Below are positions 6,607 to 12,150 of a stretch of DNA of 12,150 nucleotides, piece by piece. How positions within the stretch are numbered: position 1 is the stretch's first letter; every line of letters starts with the position of its first letter. This DNA is from Candidatus Shapirobacteria bacterium (GTDB lineage: Bacteria; Patescibacteriota; Microgenomatia; UBA12405), in contig QMND01000009.1 of assembly GCA_003647605.1 (NCBI GenBank), positions 1 through 12,150 on the forward strand. Reading direction: 5' to 3'. The position numbers and the translations under genes are program-made. The notes beneath the pieces were generated by a model. The model did no database searches. It was not told the origin of the DNA and saw only the letters and a program-made list of their open reading frames with translations.

Positions 6607-7638
6607 TCATTTTTTGGCTTTTTTAGTTGCTTTTTTAGTTGAGGGAGCTTTTTCCTCAGCTACAATATTGATATCTAAACCTAGAAGATGGCCTGCTAAA
6701 CGAACATTTTCGCCACCAGAACCAATAGCCAGGGCCAATTGGTCATCAGGAATAGAGACAGTTAGTTGATTATCGTCTTGAGATATAATTTTAATGTTGG
6801 TAGCTGGAGATAAGGCCTGAACCACAAATTGATTTAAATTGTCAGAAAAAAGAACAACATCTACTTTCTCGCTTTCTGGTAACTCGTTTAAAATAGATTG
6901 GATTCTGGTACCTTTTTGACCGATACAAGAACCGACTGGGTCTATACCTGCCTGTTTAGAAGAAACAGCCACTTTTGTTCTCTCTCCTGGAGCCCGAGCA
7001 ATTCTATTTACCACAACAGTGCCACTGGAAACTTCTGGAACTTCACGAACAAAAAGTTGACGGACGAAATCTGGATCAGTTTGTGACAGAACAATGTCAC
7101 GCCGACCACTGAATTCGTCTGTGATGATAGCTGTAACCAAAAATAATTCTCTTTTAGCTAGTTCATAATTTTTGTTTTTAATCTGCCCAACTTTAGGCAA
7201 TATAGCTTCGGTTTTGTTAAGACCAACTATGATTTTAGAGCTTTCTACTCGCAGAATACTGCCATGTATTAAGGTGCCAATTTTGTCTTGATACTCGTCT
7301 ACAACCTTAGATCTCTCAGCTTCAGCTATTTTTTGATCTATAACTTGTTTGGCGGTTTGAGCCGCAATCCTACCAAAATTTGGAGGTGTAACTTCCTTTC
7401 TGCTTCCATCTTCCCCTATTTGAAAAATGCCAAAAATACCTGTTTGAGGAGAAAGATCAACTTCAAATTTAGCCTCTTCGTCAACTTCTTGTCCTTTGTC
7501 GCGTTGAACTTTTTTGTAGGCTGAAATTAAACCAAGTTCAATAGAATCCAAAATCGACTGAGGATCAATATTTCTTTCTCCAGCTATTTGAGCCACAGCT
7601 GAAGCAAATTCTGTTTTTGGTAATTGTCTTAAATCCAT
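6607..7638 (-). CDS. nusA: Transcription termination/antitermination factor NusA
   Basis: RNA polymerase-binding elongation factor that modulates pausing, intrinsic termination and antitermination. The N-terminal polymerase-binding domain (1-about 115) begins in the usual place. An S1 domain follows (about 118-185, GTLIHGSILRVESSKIIVGL to RRDIVLSQTDPDF), then KH1 (about 215-285, DPVGSCIGQKGTRIQ at 233-247) and KH2 (about 286-328, LALAIGSGGENVRLA). In KH2 the usual GKxGQN is GSGGEN. A Lys-rich tail ends the protein (330-343), and it lacks the acidic repeats of E. coli NusA, which is common outside Proteobacteria. TATAAT lies 10 nt before the ATG, predicting a transcript with almost no leader. 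The terminator upstream at 7669-7696 could be affected by NusA itself if a longer transcript is made. Confidence 0.96.
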   Translation of the reverse strand: MDLRQLPKTEFASAVAQIAGERNIDPQSILDSIELGLISAYKKVQRDKGQEVDEEAKFEVDLSPQTGIFGIFQIGEDGSRKEVTPPNFGRIAAQTAKQVIDQKIAEAERSKVVDEYQDKIGTLIHGSILRVESSKIIVGLNKTEAILPKVGQIKNKNYELAKRELFLVTAIITDEFSGRRDIVLSQTDPDFVRQLFVREVPEVSSGTVVVNRIARAPGERTKVAVSSKQAGIDPVGSCIGQKGTRIQSILNELPESEKVDVVLFSDNLNQFVVQALSPATNIKIISQDDNQLTVSIPDDQLALAIGSGGENVRLAGHLLGLDINIVAEEKAPSTKKATKKAKK

Positions 7639-7648
7639 ATTGTTTTTT

Positions 7649-7654
7649 ATTATA
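7649..7654 (-). promoter_or_regulatory. -10 box of the nusA promoter, near-leaderless
   Basis: Perfect TATAAT on the minus strand ends 10 nt before the nusA ATG. Start is predicted at 7642-7641, leaving 3-4 nt of leader. No good -35 is present at 16-18 nt (the region is the T-tract of the terminator), so strength is uncertain. Confidence 0.5.
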
Positions 7655-7668
7655 TCTTAAAATAGTCT

Positions 7669-7696
7669 AAAAAAGAAAAAGAGGGGCTACCCCCTC
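7669..7696 (-). terminator. Intrinsic terminator of the heat-shock operon
   Basis: Minus strand: GAGGGG (7696-7691), loop GTAG, CCCCTC (7686-7681), then TTTTTCTTTTTT. A G/C-rich 6-bp stem plus a 12-nt U-rich tract is a strong intrinsic terminator. It lies about 150 nt past the dnaJ stop and 30 nt before nusA. Confidence 0.9.
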
Positions 7697-7728
7697 CCTA
7701 ATCTGTAGACAAATATAACAGTATTTTG

Positions 7729-7737
7729 ATTATAACA
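7729..7737 (-). promoter_or_regulatory. Extended -10 promoter (TGTTATAAT) inside the dnaJ-nusA gap
   Basis: The minus strand reads TGT-TATAAT, a perfect extended -10 element, which can work without a -35 box; none is seen at 17 nt. Start near 7722 would give an RNA of about 50 nt ending at the terminator 7669-7696, or, with read-through, a longer nusA transcript. The remaining 7738-7843 holds no gene that I can see, only short direct repeats of ATTCCGT on the minus strand. Confidence 0.45.
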
Positions 7738-7843
7738 TGGATTTTGACAATGCTTATTAATTGATTGTTTTCTATAATTCTAACGGAATAAACAATTAAG
7801 TTTTACACTTCTCACGGAATTTTTGTTTTGATTGGGTTGATTC

Positions 7844-8704
7844 TTAAAGATTCAATTGTTTGATGAGTTGTTTTTGTCGTCTAGATAATTTGGTAGGTAC
7901 TTCAACCATTAGCCGAATATAGAAATCGCCTCTAGCTCGGCTGTTAATATAAGGAATTCCTTTACCTCTTAACCTAATTAAAGTATTTGGTTGAGTCCCG
8001 GCTTTAATTTTGATTTTAGTTTTTCCACCTTCTAGGTTGGGCACTTCAACAGTGTCGCCTAAACTAGCTTGAACAAAAGAAATAGGTATACTAATAAAAA
8101 CATCAGCATCGTCGCGTTTGAATGTGTCACTATCTAAAACATCTATATACAGTATAAAATCAGAAAATTTAATTCTTTGACCATCGTCAACTCCAGCCGG
8201 AATTTTAATTTTTTTAGTTTTACCCTCAACCTGAATTTCTTTTTCGACTCCATTAACAGCTTCTAAAAAAGAAATTTGAACTTTGTAAGTAGATAAATGG
8301 GGACGATCTGATTGATTGGCAAAACCAAAAAATTGTTCAAAAATGTCAAACGGATTACTAAAACCACCAAAGCTAAAATTAGCTCCACCAAAAGGATTAC
8401 CACCTGGTTTGGATGTATAAGTAAAGCGAAATGGACCATCTTGGTTGGTATAAGTAGCTCCACCAAATGGTCCAGTTCGACTACCCTCAAAAGCAGCATG
8501 ACCAAACTGGTCATAGGCCGATTTTTTCTGCTCATTACTGAGTATTTCATAGGCCTCGTTAATTTCTTTGAATTTTTCCTCGGCATCAGCCTCTTTGTTA
8601 CGATCGGGGTGGTATTTGAGGGCTAGTTTTCGATAAGCTGATTTAATGTCAGCCTTACTAGCCCCCTTAGAAATACCTAATACTTCATAAAAATCTTTTT
8701 TCAT
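7844..8704 (-). CDS. dnaJ: DnaJ/CbpA-type Hsp40 co-chaperone without zinc finger
   Basis: Delivers clients to DnaK and stimulates its ATPase. J domain at 1-70 with the essential HPD at 32-34. A Gly/Phe-rich linker occupies about 75-130 ([17 protein letters not shown]). C-terminal beta domains I and II cover about 138-275, and a short basic end ([12 protein letters not shown]) may aid dimerisation. The four CxxCxGxG zinc-binding repeats of standard DnaJ are absent: the protein has no Cys and goes from the Gly/Phe region straight into CTD I. It is therefore a class B (CbpA/DnaJB-like) Hsp40 in the operon position normally held by class A DnaJ. At 286 residues it is complete for class B. It starts 6 nt after the dnaK stop, with no Shine-Dalgarno sequence. 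Confidence 0.93.
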   Translation of the reverse strand: MKKDFYEVLGISKGASKADIKSAYRKLALKYHPDRNKEADAEEKFKEINEAYEILSNEQKKSAYDQFGHAAFEGSRTGPFGGATYTNQDGPFRFTYTSKPGGNPFGGANFSFGGFSNPFDIFEQFFGFANQSDRPHLSTYKVQISFLEAVNGVEKEIQVEGKTKKIKIPAGVDDGQRIKFSDFILYIDVLDSDTFKRDDADVFISIPISFVQASLGDTVEVPNLEGGKTKIKIKAGTQPNTLIRLRGKGIPYINSRARGDFYIRLMVEVPTKLSRRQKQLIKQLNL

Positions 8705-8710
8705 AAAATA

Positions 8711-10642
8711 TTATTTGACTATCTCCCCTTCTTCAGCTTTGTCTTTGTCGTCTTTAGAAGATTTAGGTTTTTTGGCTGACTTTTTATCGTCCTTGTTTTG
8801 AGAACCTGCTTTTTTACTAGCATCGGCTTGAGCCTGTTGCTGATAAATAGCAGTTCCAACTGTTTGCAAAATCTGACCTAATAGTTCTGACTCCTTGTCG
8901 TAGTCCTCTTTTTTAGAGTCAGCTTTAGTTAAAATATCTTTAGCTTTTTTAACTTCATCTTCAATCTTCTGTTTATCTTCTTTCTTAACCTTATCCTTGA
9001 GATCTTTTAACAGCTTTTCAGCCGAGAAGATAGTGCTATCTAGCTTGTTTTTGGCTTCAACCAGTTGCTTTCTTTTTTCATCTTCGGTGGCATGAGCATC
9101 GGCATCTTTCTTCATTTTTTCTATTTCTTCATCAGAAAGATTGGTGGCGTTTTTGATGGTAATTTTTTGCTCCTTACCAGTTCCTTTATCTTTAGCGGAA
9201 ACGCTGAGAATACCATTACTGTCAATATCAAAAGTAACCTCTATTTGAGGAGTGCCTCGAGGAGCTGGAGGAATACCATCTAACACAAAACTGCCCAATG
9301 ACTTGTTGTCATTGGCCATAGGTCGTTCACCTTGAAGAACCTTAATTTCTACCTGAGGTTGATTATCGGAGTAGGTAGAAAAAGTTTGAGATTTTTTGGT
9401 AGGCACGGTAGTGTTTCTGTCTATTAAAGGAGTTCTGACTCCACCGGCTGTTTCAATACCCAAGGTTAGAGGAGTAACATCTAGTAAAACCACATCTTTG
9501 ACTTCACCGGTCAAAACAGCTCCTTGAACAGCGGCACCAATGGCTACCACCTCATCGGGATTAACACTGTTGTTGGGTTTTTTACCAAAAAACTCTTCAA
9601 CCACTTGTTGAATCTTGGGCATTCGAGTCATACCACCAACCATCAAAACTTCGTCTATGTCAGATTTGGTCATCTTGGCGTCTTTAAGACATTTTTCAAC
9701 TGGCGATAAAGATCTCTGAACTAAATCATCAACTAGTTTTTCAAACTCAGCCCTAGTTAACTTAAACTCTAAATGTAGAGGTTGACCGTCTTTTTGAGTA
9801 ATAAAAGGTAAATTGATTTCAGTCTCGACTGAAGAACTTAACTCAATCTTGGCCTTTTCGGCAGCCTCCCTAACTCTTTGAAGTGCCTGAGGATCTTTAG
9901 CTAAATCAACCCCATTGGCTTTTTCAAAGTCAGACAATATTTTTTCAATTATCTTTTGATCAAAGTCATCACCACCCAAAAAAGTATCACCGTTAGTAGC
10001 TTTAACCTCAAAAATACCATCGCCAATTTCTAGAATAGAAATATCAAAAGTGCCTCCGCCTAAATCGTAAACGGCGATAGTTTCACCTTTCTTTTTATCT
10101 AAACCATAGGCTAAAGCAGCAGCGGTTGGTTCGTTAACAATCCTCTTAACATTAAGTCCAGCAATTTGACCAGCTTGTTTGGTGGCTTGTCGCTGAGCAT
10201 CGTCAAAATAGGCAGGCACGGTAATAACGGCATCTTTGACAGTTTCGCCTAGATATTTTTCGGCATCAGCCTTAGCTTTTTGGAGAATCATGGCTGAAAT
10301 TTCTTGGGCTGTATAGGTCTTGCCTTCAACCTCAACTCCAGCCATAGAATCTTTAGTGGCTACAATTTTATAAGAAACCATTTTCTTGGTTTTTTCGACT
10401 TCAGCGTCTGAAATTCTGCGACCCATGAGTCGTTTAATACTATATATAGTGTTTTTGGAGTTAAGAACCATTTGTCTCTTAGCCAAATCCCCTACCAATT
10501 TTTTAACCGGCTCAACCACTGAAGGTATTAGGTTGCGACCTTCTGAAGTCAAAATAACCTTGGGACTACCGCCTTCCATAACGGCGACACAAGAATTAGT
10601 AGTACCCAAATCGATACCAATGATTTTATTTGATGTTGTCAT
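8711..10642 (-). CDS. dnaK: Hsp70 molecular chaperone DnaK
   Basis: ATP-dependent folding chaperone acting with DnaJ and GrpE in the cytoplasm. Nucleotide-binding domain: phosphate-1 motif [10 protein letters not shown] (8-17), connect-1 [12 protein letters not shown] (169-180), phosphate-2 [10 protein letters not shown] (191-200), adenosine motif [11 protein letters not shown] (332-342). The interdomain linker is VVLLDVTPL (384-392). The substrate-binding beta domain spans about 393-505 and the helical lid about 505-605; a Lys-rich tail ends in EEGEIVK. The stretch after MGRR (74-100) keeps the insert of Gram-negative-type DnaK that is missing from Bacillus-type proteins. Length (643) is typical. 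The 93-nt gap after grpE carries a CIRCE-like stem-loop but no clear promoter or Shine-Dalgarno sequence. Confidence 0.98.
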   Translation of the reverse strand: MTTSNKIIGIDLGTTNSCVAVMEGGSPKVILTSEGRNLIPSVVEPVKKLVGDLAKRQMVLNSKNTIYSIKRLMGRRISDAEVEKTKKMVSYKIVATKDSMAGVEVEGKTYTAQEISAMILQKAKADAEKYLGETVKDAVITVPAYFDDAQRQATKQAGQIAGLNVKRIVNEPTAAALAYGLDKKKGETIAVYDLGGGTFDISILEIGDGIFEVKATNGDTFLGGDDFDQKIIEKILSDFEKANGVDLAKDPQALQRVREAAEKAKIELSSSVETEINLPFITQKDGQPLHLEFKLTRAEFEKLVDDLVQRSLSPVEKCLKDAKMTKSDIDEVLMVGGMTRMPKIQQVVEEFFGKKPNNSVNPDEVVAIGAAVQGAVLTGEVKDVVLLDVTPLTLGIETAGGVRTPLIDRNTTVPTKKSQTFSTYSDNQPQVEIKVLQGERPMANDNKSLGSFVLDGIPPAPRGTPQIEVTFDIDSNGILSVSAKDKGTGKEQKITIKNATNLSDEEIEKMKKDADAHATEDEKRKQLVEAKNKLDSTIFSAEKLLKDLKDKVKKEDKQKIEDEVKKAKDILTKADSKKEDYDKESELLGQILQTVGTAIYQQQAQADASKKAGSQNKDDKKSAKKPKSSKDDKDKAEEGEIVK

Positions 10643-10694
10643 AGTTTGTATATATAAAAAATATTAATAATAATCCAGTAATTCTGAATTTATA

Positions 10695-10722
10695 TTAACT
10701 ACCCAAATGAATGAGTGGTTAA
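10695..10722 (-). promoter_or_regulatory. Stem-loop in the grpE-dnaK gap, possible degenerate CIRCE
   Basis: Positions 10695-10704 pair with 10713-10722 (one mismatch, one G-U in the minus-strand RNA; 8-nt loop). Read as CIRCE (TTAGCACTC-N9-GAGTGCTAA) it keeps the 9-nt spacer and matches about 12 of 18 positions, one arm beginning GAGTG. It could be a weak HrcA site or an mRNA-processing or stability hairpin separating dnaK from hrcA-grpE. Neither role is proven by sequence. Confidence 0.35.
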
Positions 10723-10735
10723 TTAAAAGCCGGAA

Positions 10736-11212
10736 TTAGGATTTTTGAATTTTTTTATTTGATTGACCGACTACAACTTTAACCGGCCGAATTATTTGTC
10801 CATTTAATTTATAACCTTTTTGGCGAACAGCTAAAACATGATTGTTTTTTCCACGAATTACCTCAACACAGTCCATAGTAGCTGGGTCAAATTGACAACC
10901 AACCGCTTCTATTTCTTCCAGTCCTTCACTAGCCAAAAACTTGCTTAATTTTTGTAAGGCCATATCTAAACCTTGGTTTTTTATATTATTTTGAACTACA
11001 AAGAAATCATCTAAAACGGTTAAAAGTTTGTCAAAAAGAGAAGTGACAGCCAAAGTAGCATAAAGTTGGCGTTGGTTTTCAATTCTTTTTTCCAAATTGG
11101 CATAGTCAGCCAAAGAACGATTTAAACGATCCTGCAAGCTTTGAATTGTTGACTTGGTGGCAATATCTTTAGTTTTGGAAATTGCTTTTTTTGTTTTATT
11201 TGTTTTAGTCAT
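10736..11212 (-). CDS. grpE: Nucleotide exchange factor GrpE
   Basis: Releases ADP from DnaK. After a basic, Lys/Thr-rich N-terminal tail (1-22) comes the long dimerising helix (about 23-60; ADYANLEKRIENQR matches the conserved ADxxNxxKR region). A helical segment with VLDDFF (66-71) follows, then the compact beta domain (about 100-150) with FDPATMD, VLAVRQKGYKLNGQIIRPVKVVV. The usual FDPxxHEAV is FDPATMDCVEV here, so the conserved His is replaced. At 158 residues it is at the short end of the family. It starts 4 nt after the hrcA stop. Confidence 0.93.
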   Translation of the reverse strand: MTKTNKTKKAISKTKDIATKSTIQSLQDRLNRSLADYANLEKRIENQRQLYATLAVTSLFDKLLTVLDDFFVVQNNIKNQGLDMALQKLSKFLASEGLEEIEAVGCQFDPATMDCVEVIRGKNNHVLAVRQKGYKLNGQIIRPVKVVVGQSNKKIQKS

Positions 11213-11216
11213 GTTT

Positions 11217-11954
11217 TTATGATGTAATTTCTGAAATTAATTGAGCAAAATAATCAACCATAGGAATAACCTTGCGATAATGGAAACGGGCAGGTCCAAT
11301 CACCCCAACAATACCGCGATGAGGACCAGCTTGGTATCTTTGATAAATAAAACCACAAGGTTCTAAATGTTCCATACCTAAATCTTCGCCAATAATTAAG
11401 CGAATTAAATGTTCTTCATCGTTCTGATGGCCAGCCGTTTTACTAATAACATCAAACCAAAATGAGGTATCGTCGATTAAAGACAAAACAGTTTTAGTAA
11501 CATCTATGTTATAGAATTCCGGTTCTTCAAGGAGATTGGAAGCACCGTAGGTAAAAAGCAGACCCTGATCGGTAGTGGAAATAGCCATAGACCTAGTTCG
11601 ACTAGCCAATTCCCTAGTACTTTCTTTAAGCAGTTTTTCAAACTCATTTCTATAGTCCCAAACTTTTTCCTTGGCCCCAATTTCCTCAGCAATAGATAAA
11701 GATTTAGGGGTCATTAAATTGCGAACATAATATTTAAGGCCCATAGAAGTGGGGGCTCTACCTGAAGAAGAATGACTTTTCTTAAGGTAGCCTAGTTGAG
11801 TCAGAGAAGACATTTCATTTCGAATGGTGGCCGGAGATACTCCTAGAGAATATTTTCTTTCTAAAGTTTCAGAACCAACCGCTTCAGCTGTTTCAATAAA
11901 TTCTTCGGTAATGCACTTAAGAATTTTAATTTGTCGTTGAGTTAAATCTGTCAT
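11217..11954 (-). CDS. hrcA: Heat-inducible transcription repressor HrcA, shortened
   Basis: Represses class I heat-shock genes by binding CIRCE. Winged helix-turn-helix at about 1-75: LTQRQIKILKCITEEFIETAEAVGS, then SPATIRNEMSSLTQLGYL (recognition helix) and SSSGRAPTSMGLKYYV (wing). A GAF-like region follows, with the conserved end GVIGPARFHYRKVIPMVDYFAQLI (217-240). At 245 residues it is about 100 shorter than typical HrcA; both ends align, so the loss is internal, most likely the inserted dimerising domain. The start is fixed by the conserved N-terminus. The ATG lies 9 nt after the -10 box, so its mRNA is predicted to have a leader of about 3 nt. First gene of the heat-shock operon; autoregulation is expected. 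Confidence 0.94.
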   Translation of the reverse strand: MTDLTQRQIKILKCITEEFIETAEAVGSETLERKYSLGVSPATIRNEMSSLTQLGYLKKSHSSSGRAPTSMGLKYYVRNLMTPKSLSIAEEIGAKEKVWDYRNEFEKLLKESTRELASRTRSMAISTTDQGLLFTYGASNLLEEPEFYNIDVTKTVLSLIDDTSFWFDVISKTAGHQNDEEHLIRLIIGEDLGMEHLEPCGFIYQRYQAGPHRGIVGVIGPARFHYRKVIPMVDYFAQLISEITS

Positions 11955-11955
11955 C

Positions 11956-11982
11956 TTAGCAATATAATAGGTTGACTGCTAG
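11956..11982. promoter_or_regulatory. Divergent CIRCE operator at the hrcA promoter
   Basis: TTAGCAATA-N9-GACTGCTAG matches CIRCE (TTAGCACTC-N9-GAGTGCTAA) at 14 of 18 positions with the exact 9-nt spacer. It covers the -10 box and predicted transcription start, the expected place for a repressor site. The inner bases of each half-site have drifted. Confidence 0.75.
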
Positions 11983-11992
11983 CGATTGTCAA
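11964..11992 (-). promoter_or_regulatory. Promoter of the hrcA-grpE-dnaK-dnaJ operon
   Basis: Minus strand: TTGACA (11992-11987), exactly 17 nt, TATTAT (11969-11964; 5 of 6 to TATAAT). Start predicted at 11957, so the mRNA would begin AAG-ATG. A housekeeping-type promoter plus CIRCE fits repressor-controlled heat shock rather than an alternative sigma factor. Confidence 0.8.
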
Positions 11993-12150
11993 GAAGTAAA
12001 AGGAATAAGAAAAAATAAGGCAATAGATAAGGCTAAAAGTAAAAATAGATTAAGATAATTAACTTGCTGAAAAAACTGCAATAAAAGCAAAATGGTCAAA
12101 AAAAGAGATATTATTGATGACAGTTTCTTCTTTTTTATTAAGGGTAAAAA
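11989..12150 (-). CDS. C-terminus of an unidentified membrane protein (partial, runs off the window)
   Basis: A minus-strand frame is open from the window edge to a TGA at 11991-11989, giving 53 residues. After KKKK it is strongly hydrophobic, with two likely membrane segments (SIISLFLTILLLLQFF and LFLLLALSIALFFLIPF) split by QQVNYLN, and ends PFTS. The other two minus frames and the plus strand are broken by stops. The stop codon lies within the TTGACA of the hrcA promoter, so the genes are tightly packed. There is no ATG in the visible part, so the start is outside. The family is unknown, and A/T-rich sequence could give such a frame by chance. Confidence 0.5.
   Translation of the reverse strand, partial: FLPLIKKKKLSSIISLFLTILLLLQFFQQVNYLNLFLLLALSIALFFLIPFTS

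Noticed and set aside
4164..7638. Alternative genetic code (UGA as Gly)
   Set aside because: TGA ends nusA and the DHH-like gene exactly where the proteins should end, and all core genes are open without recoding.
7743..7778. Plus-strand TTGACA followed by TATAAT in the dnaJ-nusA gap
   Set aside because: The spacer is about 23 nt, too long for a normal promoter, and no plus-strand gene follows.
8312..8626. Plus-strand 104-codon frame and minus-strand 107-codon frame inside dnaJ
   Set aside because: Both overlap the intact, recognisable J and Gly/Phe domains of dnaJ and have low-complexity translations.
10386..10667. Plus-strand 93-codon frame opposite the dnaK start
   Set aside because: Reverse-complement shadow of the highly conserved dnaK N-terminal coding sequence.
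10643..10680. Possible dnaK promoter in the AT-rich stretch directly upstream
   Set aside because: TATATA-like hexamers exist but no acceptable -35 box at 16-18 nt; base composition alone explains them.
1..12150. CRISPR array, tRNA, rRNA, insertion sequence or phage genes
   Set aside because: No regularly spaced direct repeats, cloverleaf-like or rRNA-like segments, transposase frames or terminal inverted repeats were seen in reading both strands.

Overview
The window looks like part of a small, AT-rich bacterial chromosome, most likely from the Candidate Phyla Radiation (Patescibacteria; Parcubacteria-like is my guess). This is inferred from three things: cut-down housekeeping proteins (a 484-residue IF-2 with no N-terminal extension, a 245-residue HrcA, a DnaJ with no zinc finger), the near absence of Shine-Dalgarno sequences, and a cluster of secreted proteins with SipW/TasA-type leaders. 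TGA is used as a stop (nusA, and the gene after infB), so no recoded genetic code is needed. Every gene is on the minus strand, so transcription runs from high to low coordinates.

Region by region in the direction of transcription. (1) 12150-11989: the hydrophobic C-terminus of a membrane protein that runs off the window; its stop codon lies inside the -35 box of the next promoter. (2) 11992-7844: a class I heat-shock operon, hrcA-grpE-dnaK-dnaJ, behind a consensus sigma-70-type promoter overlapped by a divergent CIRCE operator, so HrcA should repress its own operon. (3) 7843-7639: an intergenic control region with an orphan extended -10 promoter, a strong intrinsic terminator and a second -10 box almost touching nusA. 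(4) 7638-4164: nusA, infB and a gene for a degenerate DHH-phosphoesterase-like protein. This resembles the common nusA-infB-rbfA-nrnA order, but rbfA is absent and the DHH catalytic residues are lost. (5) 4163-3972: a compact control region with a consensus promoter, a nine-codon leaderless mini-ORF, an intrinsic terminator, and a second promoter with an inverted repeat over its -35 box. (6) 3971-98: three exported TasA/camelysin-like surface proteins, two of them paralogues with the same six-cysteine pattern, followed by a 15-bp stem-loop at 43-81.

How the parts work together: DnaK, DnaJ and GrpE form the ATP-driven Hsp70 folding cycle, with HrcA as the likely sensor and repressor. NusA and IF-2 are core transcription-elongation and translation-initiation factors. 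The surface-protein cluster is a separate functional unit, probably building an extracellular fibre or coat; no SipW-type signal peptidase is in this window.

The most interesting signal is regulatory. Several minus-strand starts lie 9-10 nt after a -10 box, which predicts leaderless mRNAs with about 3-nt leaders (hrcA, nusA and the mini-ORF). The mini-ORF/terminator cassette ahead of the surface-protein operon could be an attenuator or a source of a small RNA.
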